A DNA stretch of 19,291 nucleotides from JACKII01 sp963974445 (GCA_963974445.1 CAXBDI010000076.1:1-19291), one strand, 5' to 3'; positions 7,862 to 15,042 are shown, numbered from the stretch's first letter. Translations and numbers: made by a program. The notes: generated from the sequence alone by a model not told the origin.

Positions 7862-8428
7862 CTAGGTCGAAATCGATCGTAGCAGAGTCATATACGCTTC
7901 GCGCAGTTCTTTGAAGCGGTCTTCTGCGCGCGGATCGTCGGGATTCAAATCCGGGTGCGCCGCCTTTGCCCTGCTGCGATAGCAAGTCTTGAGCGACGCC
8001 TTAGTGTACGGGATGGAGAGGCCAAGAGTCGATGCGGCACGGCGTTCTGCCGCACTCACCGGCGTGCGGCCTGTTTTCCGCTGGCTCGCCCGCCCGGCTT
8101 GCGCCTGCTCCCGCATGGCCCCGCCCAAATGATCGCCCCGGCTGAAGGGCCATGTCGGCCGCTGCCAGATCGTATCGCGGCGGCGCTCGCGCTCGATCTC
8201 CTCCGCCGACATTCCGGCATAATAGTTCCAGGCCCGATTGTATTCGCGCGCGTGCTCCTTGCAGAACCAATACCGGTCCCTGAGGCTCTCGCGGCTACGG
8301 GGCGCCGGGTGTGCGCCTTCACAGGCACAATCGGCCCAATCGCACTGCCGGTTGTCCGCCATAGAGTCGCCGCCGGCGGCTTCGGCATCCAGTGCGGCAA
8401 AGGCGAATTGCTTCATCGGATCGGTCAC
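7862..8428 (-). CDS. J-domain (DnaJ-like) protein linked to CobST
   Basis: The product is a 188-residue, probably cytosolic co-chaperone-like protein. The C-terminal part (about 134-186) is a J domain with the HPD tripeptide at 158-160, set in KAAHPDLNPDD, which in this family stimulates Hsp70 ATPase. The J domain is at the end of the protein, unlike in DnaJ, and there is no G/F region and no standard DnaJ zinc finger. The N-terminal half has a cysteine/histidine cluster (C29, C34, C36, C56, H59) and the conserved-looking stretch YWFCKEHAREYNRAWNYY, which may bind a metal. The start is uncertain: GTG 8428 or ATG 8416 (MKQFAFAALD), neither with a clear ribosome-binding site. This gene directly upstream of cobS is an arrangement I recall from other Alphaproteobacteria, but a role in chelatase assembly is only inference. 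Confidence 0.88.
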   Translation of the reverse strand: MTDPMKQFAFAALDAEAAGGDSMADNRQCDWADCACEGAHPAPRSRESLRDRYWFCKEHAREYNRAWNYYAGMSAEEIERERRRDTIWQRPTWPFSRGDHLGGAMREQAQAGRASQRKTGRTPVSAAERRAASTLGLSIPYTKASLKTCYRSRAKAAHPDLNPDDPRAEDRFKELREAYMTLLRSIST

Positions 8429-8481
8429 GGGTTGGCTGGCTCTATCGGCGGTGTCGGTTGGATCGGTCGAGCGGCGGCGCG

Positions 8482-9789
8482 CTAGACCTTCGCTTCGCGC
8501 GCCAACTGGTCGATGCTATCGGCAAAGGCGTCGAGTGTTTTCTGAACGTCCTCATCCGTATGCGCCCAACTGATGTAGTGCTTGCCTTCGCTTTTCAAAA
8601 TACCGCGCTCGCGCATCAACTGGTTCCAGCGTGCGGCCATCGCCGCGTCACCCTTGGCCGTGCGATAGTCGACGACCTCCTTGTCGGTGAAGATCAGGTC
8701 GAACATCGGCGCGTCGCCGACGACCCGCGCCGTCACGCCGGCCTTCGCCAAGGTCTCGCGGTAGCCGTCCATGATCGCGTGGCCAATGGCGAAAATATGC
8801 TCGTAGGCGCCGGGGCGCTTCAGGATTTCCAGCGTCTTGACGCCAGCCGCCGCCGCCACCGGATTGCCGGAGAGCGTGCCGATCTGGGTCATAAACTTGT
8901 CTTCTGAGACAGCGTTCTTGTCGAACAGTGCCATGATCTCCGCGCGGGCCGCGATGGCCGCCAGCGGAAAGCCGCCGCCGATGGCTTTGCCGAGCGTGCA
9001 GATATCCGGGACGACGCCGTAATATTCCTGTGCACCGCCATAGGCGAAGCGGAAGCCGGTCACCACCTCGTCGAAGATCAGCAGCAGGCCGTTTTCTTGC
9101 GTGATCCGGCGCAAGCCCTCCAGAAAGCCTGGCTTCGGCGGGATCAGACGTTGGAAGGGCTCGGCCATGATCGCCGCGAGCTCGCCCTTGTGCTCCTTGA
9201 CCAGAGCCTCGACGGTTTCGAGGTCGTTGAAGGGGGCGACCAGCATCTCCGCCTGGACGCTGGCCGGGATGCCAGGCGAATCCGGCACGCCGGTCGGGAA
9301 GTTGCTGAGACGCTTCGGGGCCAGGCTGATCAGGCCATAGTCGCTCATGCCGTGATAGCCGCCCTCGAACTTCAGGATTTTGTCGCGGCCGGTATAGGCG
9401 CGGGCGAGCCGCATGGCGTACGCGTCGGCCTCCGACCCGGAGGAGACGAAGCGCACCTGCTCCGCACACGCGACTGCATCGACGATTTCGGCAGCCAGCA
9501 GGATGCCGTCGGCGTTGTTGGTGAAGTAGGTGGAGCCTTTGGCGACCCGATCCTGCACCACCGCCGTCACTTCCGGGTTGGCGTGGCCGACGATCATCGG
9601 GCCGGAGCCGATCAGGTAGTCGACATACTCGTTGCCCTCGACATCCCAGACGTGGCCGGCGAGGCCGCGTTCGATGATGATATCGTGCCCGACATTGCCG
9701 AATCCACCGCCCGGCATGGTGCGGCGGGCGATTTCCACTAACTCGGATTGGCTGTGGCCAGTGGCGCTTGGAATTCGGGTATCGGGCAT
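8482..9789 (-). CDS. Class III PLP aminotransferase, glutamate-1-semialdehyde aminomutase-like
   Basis: This 435-residue fold-type I, PLP-dependent enzyme belongs to aminotransferase class III. The PLP-binding lysine is K268 in TLGKAIGGGFP. Other marks are SSGSEA (116-121, phosphate contact), FEGGYHG (141-147) and FDEVVTGFR (239-247). These motifs are nearest to glutamate-1-semialdehyde 2,1-aminomutase (HemL) and its relatives. I do not call it hemL: the N-terminus carries a PGGGFGN segment, and TLGKAIGGGFPLAAIAARAEIM differs from the usual HemL form. It may act as an omega-transaminase on an amine or amino acid. ATG 9789 has GGGAAAG upstream. It sits 84 bases after the MDR oxidoreductase and 53 before the J-domain gene; whether all are one transcript is unclear. 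Family assignment is firm, reaction uncertain. Confidence 0.88.
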   Translation of the reverse strand: MPDTRIPSATGHSQSELVEIARRTMPGGGFGNVGHDIIIERGLAGHVWDVEGNEYVDYLIGSGPMIVGHANPEVTAVVQDRVAKGSTYFTNNADGILLAAEIVDAVACAEQVRFVSSGSEADAYAMRLARAYTGRDKILKFEGGYHGMSDYGLISLAPKRLSNFPTGVPDSPGIPASVQAEMLVAPFNDLETVEALVKEHKGELAAIMAEPFQRLIPPKPGFLEGLRRITQENGLLLIFDEVVTGFRFAYGGAQEYYGVVPDICTLGKAIGGGFPLAAIAARAEIMALFDKNAVSEDKFMTQIGTLSGNPVAAAAGVKTLEILKRPGAYEHIFAIGHAIMDGYRETLAKAGVTARVVGDAPMFDLIFTDKEVVDYRTAKGDAAMAARWNQLMRERGILKSEGKHYISWAHTDEDVQKTLDAFADSIDQLAREAKV

Positions 9790-9851
9790 GGCGGTCTTTC
9801 CCGGCTCTATGAAAATCTATGCGTTGCGTAAAGTGTACAGGAACGGACAGG

Positions 9852-9857
9852 ATTATA
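9852..9857 (-). promoter_or_regulatory. Isolated perfect -10-like box before the aminotransferase gene
   Basis: Read on the minus strand, 9852-9857 is TATAAT, 62 bases ahead of the aminotransferase ATG in an AT-richer stretch of the 84-base gap. No matching -35 box is visible at 16-18 bases upstream, so this is a weak promoter candidate. Confidence 0.2.
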
Positions 9858-9873
9858 GGAAGGACTGAAACCG

Positions 9874-10872
9874 CTAAGGGCTGATTATCACTTTGCCAAA
9901 CACCTCCCGGTCTTCCAGCATTCTGATGCCGGTGGCGGCCTCCTCAATCGGCAACTCCTTGTCGATCACCGGAGCCATCCGCCCATCGCCGATCATCTGC
10001 ATCAGCGTTTCCAGGTCCTGAATGGTCCAGGAGTTGGAGCCGAGCACCTTCAACTCGAATGTCCAGATGTAGCGAATGTCGGTTTTGGGATCGAAGCCGG
10101 CGGTAGCACCGCAGGTCAGGATCTTGCCGCCGCGCTTGCAGGCTTTCATCGACGGGACCCAGCTATCGCCGCCGGTGAAGTTCACCACCACATCGACGCC
10201 GCCGTCATAGGTGCGGCGGTGCGGCTTGCCGTAGAGCTCCCAAATCTTGCGCTCGAAGCTGTCGTATTTGATGCCGTGGTCAGCGCCCATTTCCTTCAGG
10301 CGCGCCAGCTTTGCATCGCTTTGGGAGGCGACGACCACCTCGCAGCCCATCATTTTCGCCAGGATCACGCAGCAGGTGCCGACACCGCCGGAGGCGCCGA
10401 GGATCAGCACCCGCTCGCCGCCCTTGATGCCGCCGTTCTCGAACATCATGCGGTGCGCCGTGCCGTAGGCGACCGGCAGCGAGGCAGCCTGCGCGTAGGT
10501 CACGCCTTTAGGGATGCGGATCAGTTGCTCGGCGGAGCACATGCAGTATTCGGCCAGGCCGCCATCCAGCATCTCGCCCATCAGGCCCTTGTTCGGGTAG
10601 ATCGGGTTGACCAGCACCGGGTCGCCGACGCTCCAGCCGGTGACGCCCTCGCCCAGCTCCGCCACTTCGCCGGCAACGTCGAGGCCGGGAATGATCGGCA
10701 GCGGTACCTTGATGCCGGGCATGCCGTGGCAGGTGAAGACGTCATGATAGTTCAGGCTCGACGCCCTGACCTTGACAATCACCTCGCCGGCACCGGCTTT
10801 CGGCTCGCGGTAGTTGGCCTCGTATTTCAGGTTGTCGATGGGACCGTGTTCGTAGAGGACGGCTGCGCGCAT
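9874..10872 (-). CDS. MDR-family NAD(P)-dependent oxidoreductase (quinone oxidoreductase/enoyl reductase-like)
   Basis: The medium-chain dehydrogenase/reductase fold is clear: an N-terminal GroES-like domain and a Rossmann domain with the nucleotide loop GASGGVG at 159-165. From ATG 10872 (MRAAVLYEHG) the protein has 332 residues. I prefer this start to GTG 10887 because GTGGAG lies 9-10 bases ahead of it and family members begin this way. The usual catalytic-zinc GHE motif is replaced by GLD (63-65), and the four-cysteine structural-zinc lobe is missing, so this is a zinc-independent member such as a quinone oxidoreductase or enoyl-thioester reductase. Automated labels of zinc-binding dehydrogenase would mislead. 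It diverges from an acyl-CoA ligase over 87 bases, which supports an acyl-CoA or enoyl substrate, but that is inference. Confidence 0.9.
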   Translation of the reverse strand: MRAAVLYEHGPIDNLKYEANYREPKAGAGEVIVKVRASSLNYHDVFTCHGMPGIKVPLPIIPGLDVAGEVAELGEGVTGWSVGDPVLVNPIYPNKGLMGEMLDGGLAEYCMCSAEQLIRIPKGVTYAQAASLPVAYGTAHRMMFENGGIKGGERVLILGASGGVGTCCVILAKMMGCEVVVASQSDAKLARLKEMGADHGIKYDSFERKIWELYGKPHRRTYDGGVDVVVNFTGGDSWVPSMKACKRGGKILTCGATAGFDPKTDIRYIWTFELKVLGSNSWTIQDLETLMQMIGDGRMAPVIDKELPIEEAATGIRMLEDREVFGKVIISP

Positions 10873-10940
10873 GGGCGTTGGCTCCACTGGAGGAAGGCAG
10901 TATGTCTATCGCCAACCTACCGAACCATTCGCACCGCGCC

Positions 10941-10947
10941 AAGGAGG
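10941..10947 (+). promoter_or_regulatory. Ribosome-binding site deciding the second ligase start
   Basis: AAGGAGG is a full Shine-Dalgarno match ending 12 bases before ATG 10960. It shows that translation starts there and not at any upstream start in the same open frame, which runs back to 10219 over the divergent oxidoreductase gene. Confidence 0.7.
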
Positions 10948-10959
10948 CGCCTTCCGACG

Positions 10960-12474
10960 ATGGGCATGCATGAGAGTGGCAATCTGGGCGACATCTTCCC
11001 GGCGGACGTAGCGCCGGACAAGCCCGCCCTGATCATCGCGCACACGCCCGCGAGCGAGACGATCATCAGCTATGGCGCACTGCAAGCCCGCTCGCAAGCG
11101 GTGGCGCGCGGGCTGGTGCGAGCCGGCTATGGCCGCGGCGACCGCATCGCGATTTTGGCGGCGAACGTCGAGGACTATCTGGCGACCTATTTCGGCACGA
11201 TGCTGTCCGGCTGCATCTCCGTGCCGGTGAACTGGAAGCTGCCGCAGACTGCCTTGCATCACGTCCTCAGCGACAGCGACGCCAAGATGATCTTTGCGGA
11301 CGAAGAGCGGCTGGCGTTGATCCCGGATGGCCACAAGGTCGTGCCGTTCGGCGAGGCGTTTGAGGCCTTCCTCGACCCGGGCCCGTTCGAGCCGGCGCAG
11401 ATGTCGAAGCACGACGTCTGCATGTTCCTCTACACCAGCGGCTCGACGGGCAACCCGAAGGGCGTGCCGCTGACCCATGCGGGTCACATGTGGGTGACGG
11501 ATGTTCGCCTGAAAGGCGCGCCGGATACCGCCGAGCACCGGGTGCTGGTGGCCGCTCCGCTCTATCACATGAATGCGCTGAGCACGGCCAAGGCGGTGCT
11601 GGCGGGCGGCGGCACCATCGTGCAACTGCCGGTGTTCACCGCAGCCGACTATATCGACGCCATCGCCCGCCACCGCTGCACCTGGCTGACCAGCGTGCCG
11701 ACGATGATGGCCCTGGTGGTGCAACAGGCAGAGCGCATCCGGCAGCGCGACGTCTCCAGCGTCAGAACCGTGCGTATGGGCTCGGCGCCGGCGACGCAGG
11801 GGCTGTTCGACGCGATCCGCAAATGCTTTCCCGGCGCACGCGTTTCCTATGGCTATGGCACCACAGAGGCGGGGCCAAGTGTCTTCCGCCCGCATCCGGA
11901 CGGCCTGCCCCTGCCCGATCTGGCCTTGGGCTATCCGATGGCCGATCCGGTACGGTTGCGTCTGGAGGGCGATCCAGAGAACAACATCGGCGCCGGCCAG
12001 CCTGCCGAGGGCGAGTTGTTGATGGACTGCCCGGCCCTGATGCCCGGCTATCACAAGCTGCCGGCCAAGACAGCAGAGGTGATGACCGCGGACGGTCTCT
12101 ATCGCACCGGCGACGTGATGCGGCGGGATGCGGACGGCTTCTACTATTTCGTCGGACGGGTCGACGACATGTTCACCTGCAACGGCGAAAACGTCTATCC
12201 GGGCGAGGTCGAGAAAGTGCTGGAAAACCACCCGGCCATCGCTCAAGCAGCATTGATCCCCATCCCCGACGAGGTGCGCGGCAACATGCCCGTCGCCTTC
12301 ATCGTACCGGCGGGCCAAGTGGATGAAGAGACTGTGAAGCAGCACGCGCTAGCCAACGCCCCCGCCTACATGCACCCGCGCCGCGTCTGGTTCCTGGACG
12401 CCTTGCCGCTGGCCAGCACGAATAAGATCGACCGCAAAGTTCTGACCGCCGACGCGCTTCGGCGGTTGGCTTGA
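10960..12474 (+). CDS. AMP-dependent acyl-CoA synthetase/ligase (second copy)
   Basis: A 504-residue ANL-superfamily ligase that should form an acyl-CoA from a carboxylate, ATP and CoA. The phosphate loop YTSGSTGNPKG is at 158-168. SYGYGTTEAGP is the A5 motif, DGLYRTGDVM the A7 motif and FVGRVDDMF the hinge region, and STNKIDRK near the C-terminus supplies the adenylation lysine. The start is set by AAGGAGG 12 bases upstream of ATG 10960; an in-frame ATG two codons later is less likely. It is clearly different in sequence from the ligase at 1174, so it is not a recent duplicate. It diverges from an MDR oxidoreductase, and its stop codon overlaps a possible promoter of the next gene. The pattern GENVYPGEVEKVLENHP is typical of fatty- or aryl-acid ligases, but the substrate is unknown. 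Confidence 0.93.
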   Translation: MGMHESGNLGDIFPADVAPDKPALIIAHTPASETIISYGALQARSQAVARGLVRAGYGRGDRIAILAANVEDYLATYFGTMLSGCISVPVNWKLPQTALHHVLSDSDAKMIFADEERLALIPDGHKVVPFGEAFEAFLDPGPFEPAQMSKHDVCMFLYTSGSTGNPKGVPLTHAGHMWVTDVRLKGAPDTAEHRVLVAAPLYHMNALSTAKAVLAGGGTIVQLPVFTAADYIDAIARHRCTWLTSVPTMMALVVQQAERIRQRDVSSVRTVRMGSAPATQGLFDAIRKCFPGARVSYGYGTTEAGPSVFRPHPDGLPLPDLALGYPMADPVRLRLEGDPENNIGAGQPAEGELLMDCPALMPGYHKLPAKTAEVMTADGLYRTGDVMRRDADGFYYFVGRVDDMFTCNGENVYPGEVEKVLENHPAIAQAALIPIPDEVRGNMPVAFIVPAGQVDEETVKQHALANAPAYMHPRRVWFLDALPLASTNKIDRKVLTADALRRLA

Positions 12475-12495
12475 CAGCAGGGCTGCTGCTACACT
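12466..12495 (+). promoter_or_regulatory. Candidate promoter at the end of the second ligase gene
   Basis: TTGGCT (12466-12471) and the extended -10 form TGC-TACACT (12487-12495) are 18 bases apart. A perfect TTGACA starts at 12471 but is only 13 bases from TACACT, too close for a standard promoter. The boxes overlap the ligase stop codon and lie 30 bases before the small gene at 12525, so this could give that gene its own transcript. Confidence 0.35.
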
Positions 12496-12524
12496 CGCAT
12501 AAATCAAAGTGGAGTTTGCGAGCC

Positions 12525-12947
12525 ATGAAATATGTGGGTGACGCTCCCGACGGAAAGACCTGGTTCCGGCTGGAGTCCGAAGCCGAGGCGGAACAGGAAT
12601 CCGCCTCTATGGGCCATGCAGTGGCCAAGCATTTCCTACGCGCGATGGCCGCGGCGCAGCGCAGCTACACCCCAACCTCCGCCGTATCGTTTGAGGCGAA
12701 CATAGGCCTGAAAGCGCATTTGCAGCGCGAAATGCCATTGTTCGTCACGCTGCGGGATATGGAAGGGGCGCCGCACGTCACCGGCATGTTGCCGCCGGGC
12801 GGTCAGGACGACCCGCGCTTCCGCACCATCATCGTCGGCCAGGACAACACCGATCCCTATATCGACTACGCCGACGCCATCGAGGCGTTAGAGACGATCC
12901 TCGGCCTGAGCCTCGACCGGACGCACTGCTATCCCTACGGACGGTAG
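12525..12947 (+). CDS. Hypothetical protein, 140 residues
   Basis: I do not recognise this family. From ATG 12525 (MKYVGDAPDGKTWFRLESEAEAEQES) the product is a soluble, mildly acidic protein without signal peptide, membrane segment or cysteine motif. The open frame extends to 12471, but TGGAG lies 10 bases before ATG 12525, and the upstream codons overlap the ligase stop and a promoter-like sequence. An N-terminal helix rich in E and A is followed by a mixed region with MPLFVTLRDMEGAPHVTGMLPPGG and RTIIVGQDNTDPYIDYADAIEALETILGL. Codon use resembles its neighbours and the stop is close to the convergent nadC, both signs of a real gene. It follows the ligase by 50 bases on the same strand; co-transcription is possible but nothing indicates a shared function. 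Confidence 0.8.
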   Translation: MKYVGDAPDGKTWFRLESEAEAEQESASMGHAVAKHFLRAMAAAQRSYTPTSAVSFEANIGLKAHLQREMPLFVTLRDMEGAPHVTGMLPPGGQDDPRFRTIIVGQDNTDPYIDYADAIEALETILGLSLDRTHCYPYGR

Positions 12948-12952
12948 GCGCA

Positions 12953-12966
12953 GCCGCCCGCGCGGC
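12953..12966. terminator. Short GC hairpin between convergent genes
   Basis: GCCGC-CCGC-GCGGC can form a five-pair stem with a four-base loop in the 20-base gap between the hypothetical gene and nadC. There is no T-tract on either side, so it is at most a weak terminator. Confidence 0.25.
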
Positions 12967-12967
12967 C

Positions 12968-13828
12968 TCAGCGCATTTCGATGTCGAGGCCCAGGTCCAG
13001 GCTTTTGGCGCTGTGGGTCAGCCAGCCGGCGGAGATCAGATCCACTCCCGCCGCCGCGATGGCCGGCACCGACTCCAGCGTGATGCCACCCGAAGCCTCG
13101 GTCACCGCGCGGCCATCGACGATGGCGACGGCTTCGCGCAGCACATCCGGCGGCATGTTGTCGAGCAGCACGGCGTCCGGCGCGGCGGTCATCGCCTCGC
13201 GTAGCTGATCCAGCGTGTCCACTTCGATCTCGATCTTGACCAGATGGCCGACGCGTTCACGCACGCGGCGCACCGCGACGGCGACGCCGCCGGCCAGCGC
13301 CACGTGGTTGTCCTTAATCAGCACCGCATCATCCAGGCCGAAGCGGTGGTTGGCGCCGCCGCCGGCCCGCACCGCCGCCTTCTCCAAGAACCGCAAGCCG
13401 GGTGTAGTCTTGCGCGTGCAGGTGATGCGAGCGCGCGTCCCCTTCGCTGCCTCCACCAACTCCGCCGTCGCCGTGGCGATGCCGGACAGGCGGCAGAGAA
13501 AGTTGAGCGCCGTCCGCTCCGCCGATAGCAGCGCCCGGCCGGAGCCGGCAATGCGCATGACCACATCGCCGGGCGCGACGCGGCTGCCATCCGGGCGCAC
13601 GGTCTCGCACTGCATATCGGGCGCCAGCAGGCGGAAGGCCATGGCGGCAACGGTAACGCCGGAGATCGCACCGGGTTTGCGCGATGCGATTACCGCCTCA
13701 GCCATCTGGCCATCGGGTATCAGGGCGTCGGTGGTGATGTCACCGGCGCGGCCCAGGTCTTCGAGCAAGGCGGCGCGCACGACCGGCTCGATCATCAGAT
13801 CGGGCAGGGCTGAGGAGAAGCTGGACAT
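12968..13828 (-). CDS. nadC: Nicotinate-nucleotide pyrophosphorylase (quinolinate phosphoribosyltransferase)
   Basis: NadC converts quinolinate and PRPP to nicotinate mononucleotide, CO2 and pyrophosphate, the step after NadA in de novo NAD synthesis. The 286-residue product has the family length. Conserved parts are EDLGRAGDITT (23-33), ERTALNFLCRLSGIAT (104-119), TRKTTPGLR (138-146, substrate binding), HRFGL (161-165), IKDNH (171-175), and EASGGI near 245. The ATG at 13828 follows the nadA stop by 12 bases, and the sequence TGAGGA that overlaps the nadA stop codon is a ribosome-binding site, so the two genes are very likely translated from one message. The gene ends 20 bases from the convergent hypothetical gene. 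Confidence 0.97.
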   Translation of the reverse strand: MSSFSSALPDLMIEPVVRAALLEDLGRAGDITTDALIPDGQMAEAVIASRKPGAISGVTVAAMAFRLLAPDMQCETVRPDGSRVAPGDVVMRIAGSGRALLSAERTALNFLCRLSGIATATAELVEAAKGTRARITCTRKTTPGLRFLEKAAVRAGGGANHRFGLDDAVLIKDNHVALAGGVAVAVRRVRERVGHLVKIEIEVDTLDQLREAMTAAPDAVLLDNMPPDVLREAVAIVDGRAVTEASGGITLESVPAIAAAGVDLISAGWLTHSAKSLDLGLDIEMR

Positions 13829-13840
13829 GAGCGCTCGTCC

Positions 13841-14863
13841 TCAGGCGACGGCCAGCATACGCTCGACCGCGGCGCGGGCGCGGGCGGCCACGTCCGGATC
13901 GACCTCCACCTGCGGCTGCATCGTCTCCAACGCCCGGCGGATTTTCGGCAGCGTGATGCGCTTCATGTGCGGGCAGAGACCGCAGGACGGCACGAAGCTC
14001 ACCTCCGGCACTTCGGCGGCGATATTGGCGCTCATCGAGCATTCGGTCAGCAGCAAGACATTTGCTGGCCGGTTGGTGCGGACGTAGTTGATCATCTCTG
14101 CTGTGGAGCCGGTAAAGTCCGACGCCTTGATCACGTCCGGCGGGCATTCCGGGTGGGCGACGACGACCACGTCGTCCATGGAATCCCGGAAAGTCTGGAT
14201 ATCCTCGCCGGTGAACTCCTCATGCACCTCGCAACGGCCATTCCAACTGATGATTTCAACGTCCGTTTTGGTGGCGACATAGCTGGCGAGATACTCGTCG
14301 GGGATGCACAGCACCCGCGGCACGCCGAGCGACTCGATTACCTTCACGACGTTGCCGGAGGTGCAGCAGATGTCGGACTCCGCCTTCACTTCGGCGGACG
14401 TGTTGACATACGTCACGACCGGAACGCCCGGATATTTCGCCTTCAGGTCGCGCACGTCCTGGCCGGTGATCGAGGAGGCCAGCGAGCAGCCCGCCTCCAT
14501 ATCCGGCATCAGCACGATTTTGTCCGGGTTCACCAGTTTCGCCGTCTCCGCCATGAAGTGGACGCCGGCCAGCACGATCACATCCGCATCCGACGTCACC
14601 GCCTCCCGCGCCAACGCGAGGCTGTCGCCGACGATATCGGCGACGCCATGAAAGATCTCCGGCGACTGGTAGTTGTGGGCCAGCACGATGGCGTTGCGCT
14701 CGCGCTTCAGCCGGTTGATGGCGTCGATTTCCGGCGCGAACATTTGCCATTCGACGCTGGGGATCTGGCTCTTCAGCTTGTCGTAGATCGGCGCAGTGCG
14801 CGCCTCAATCTCCGGCGTGAACGGCAGGCGGGTGGGAGACGGCGCGATTGTGAGGGTTTGCAT
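13841..14863 (-). CDS. nadA: Quinolinate synthase NadA
   Basis: NadA condenses iminoaspartate with dihydroxyacetone phosphate to quinolinate, using an oxygen-sensitive [4Fe-4S] cluster. The 340-residue protein has LAHNYQ (61-66) and three candidate cluster cysteines in conserved settings: C126 in MEAGCS, C211 in GRCEVH, and C297 in SCGLCPHM (C294 is the other cysteine of the CxxC pair). VAHPEC (235-240) and TGSTAEM (251-257) are further family marks. ATG 14863 has AAGGAA at 14870-14875, six bases upstream. nadC follows at 12 bases; nadB, which makes the iminoaspartate, is not in the window. A promoter and three operator-like palindromes lie in front, one of them next to the ribosome-binding site, pointing to control by the adjacent NadQ. 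Confidence 0.98.
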   Translation of the reverse strand: MQTLTIAPSPTRLPFTPEIEARTAPIYDKLKSQIPSVEWQMFAPEIDAINRLKRERNAIVLAHNYQSPEIFHGVADIVGDSLALAREAVTSDADVIVLAGVHFMAETAKLVNPDKIVLMPDMEAGCSLASSITGQDVRDLKAKYPGVPVVTYVNTSAEVKAESDICCTSGNVVKVIESLGVPRVLCIPDEYLASYVATKTDVEIISWNGRCEVHEEFTGEDIQTFRDSMDDVVVVAHPECPPDVIKASDFTGSTAEMINYVRTNRPANVLLLTECSMSANIAAEVPEVSFVPSCGLCPHMKRITLPKIRRALETMQPQVEVDPDVAARARAAVERMLAVA

Positions 14864-14876
14864 GGGGCGTTCCTTT

Positions 14877-14891
14877 TGCTCAATTTGAGCA
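14877..14891. promoter_or_regulatory. NadQ-type operator site 1
   Basis: TGCTCAA-T-TTGAGCA is a perfect 15-base palindrome with the core CTC-N5-GAG (14879-14889). It starts one base beyond the nadA Shine-Dalgarno sequence, so a bound protein could also hinder transcript elongation just before translation starts. Assignment to NadQ is inferred from location and from likeness to sites 2 and 3. Confidence 0.65.
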
Positions 14892-14927
14892 TTTTAAAGG
14901 CAAAAAAAGACCGCTCGACGCAGCGAT

Positions 14928-14946
14928 TATACTCGTTTTGAGTATA
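14928..14946. promoter_or_regulatory. NadQ-type operator site 2
   Basis: TATACTC-GTTTT-GAGTATA is a dyad with perfect seven-base arms and the same CTC-N5-GAG core. It lies just downstream of the predicted nadA transcription start (about 14951), where a bound repressor would block initiation or promoter escape. It is the strongest of the three sites. Confidence 0.75.
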
Positions 14947-14957
14947 TTGTTATGTGG

Positions 14958-14985
14958 ATATTAGACGCCGTCATCGAACTGTCAA
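14958..14985 (-). promoter_or_regulatory. nadA-nadC promoter
   Basis: On the minus strand a perfect -35 box TTGACA (14980-14985) is followed after 16 bases by TAATAT (14958-14963, four of six matches). Transcription would start near 14951, giving a leader of about 88 bases. Operator-like sites 3 and 2 flank it on the upstream and downstream sides. Confidence 0.65.
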
Positions 14986-14992
14986 CTACGAA

Positions 14993-15009
14993 ATACTCTA
15001 AATGAGAAA
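14993..15009. promoter_or_regulatory. NadQ-type operator site 3 (degenerate)
   Basis: ATACTC-TAAAT-GAGAAA keeps the CTC-N5-GAG core and the left arm of site 2 but has a poorer right arm. It lies eight bases upstream of the nadA -35 box. Its centre is 64 bases from that of site 2, and site 2 is 53 bases from site 1, close to six and five helical turns. Confidence 0.5.
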
Positions 15010-15042
15010 AAGTTCCGCGGCCGCCCTGCCCGACCACCGCGA

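Noticed and set aside
7836..8481. Possible cobalamin riboswitch before the cobS/cobT unit
   Set aside because: The gaps here are only 26 and 53 bases, too short, and no B12-box-like sequence is seen.
10219..10959. Upstream extension of the second ligase frame
   Set aside because: It overlaps the divergent oxidoreductase gene, and a strong ribosome-binding site supports the start at 10960.
10906..12345. Minus-strand open frame of 479 codons antisense to the second ligase
   Set aside because: The plus strand encodes a complete ligase with all motifs; the antisense product has no recognisable domain.
13967..14941. Plus-strand open frame of 324 codons antisense to nadA
   Set aside because: nadA is unmistakable with its cluster cysteines; the antisense product has no family features.
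14870..14951. nadA leader as an NAD-type riboswitch
   Set aside because: The leader is about 88 bases and its main structure is the operator palindromes, one with a single-base centre that cannot form an RNA loop; protein binding explains it better.
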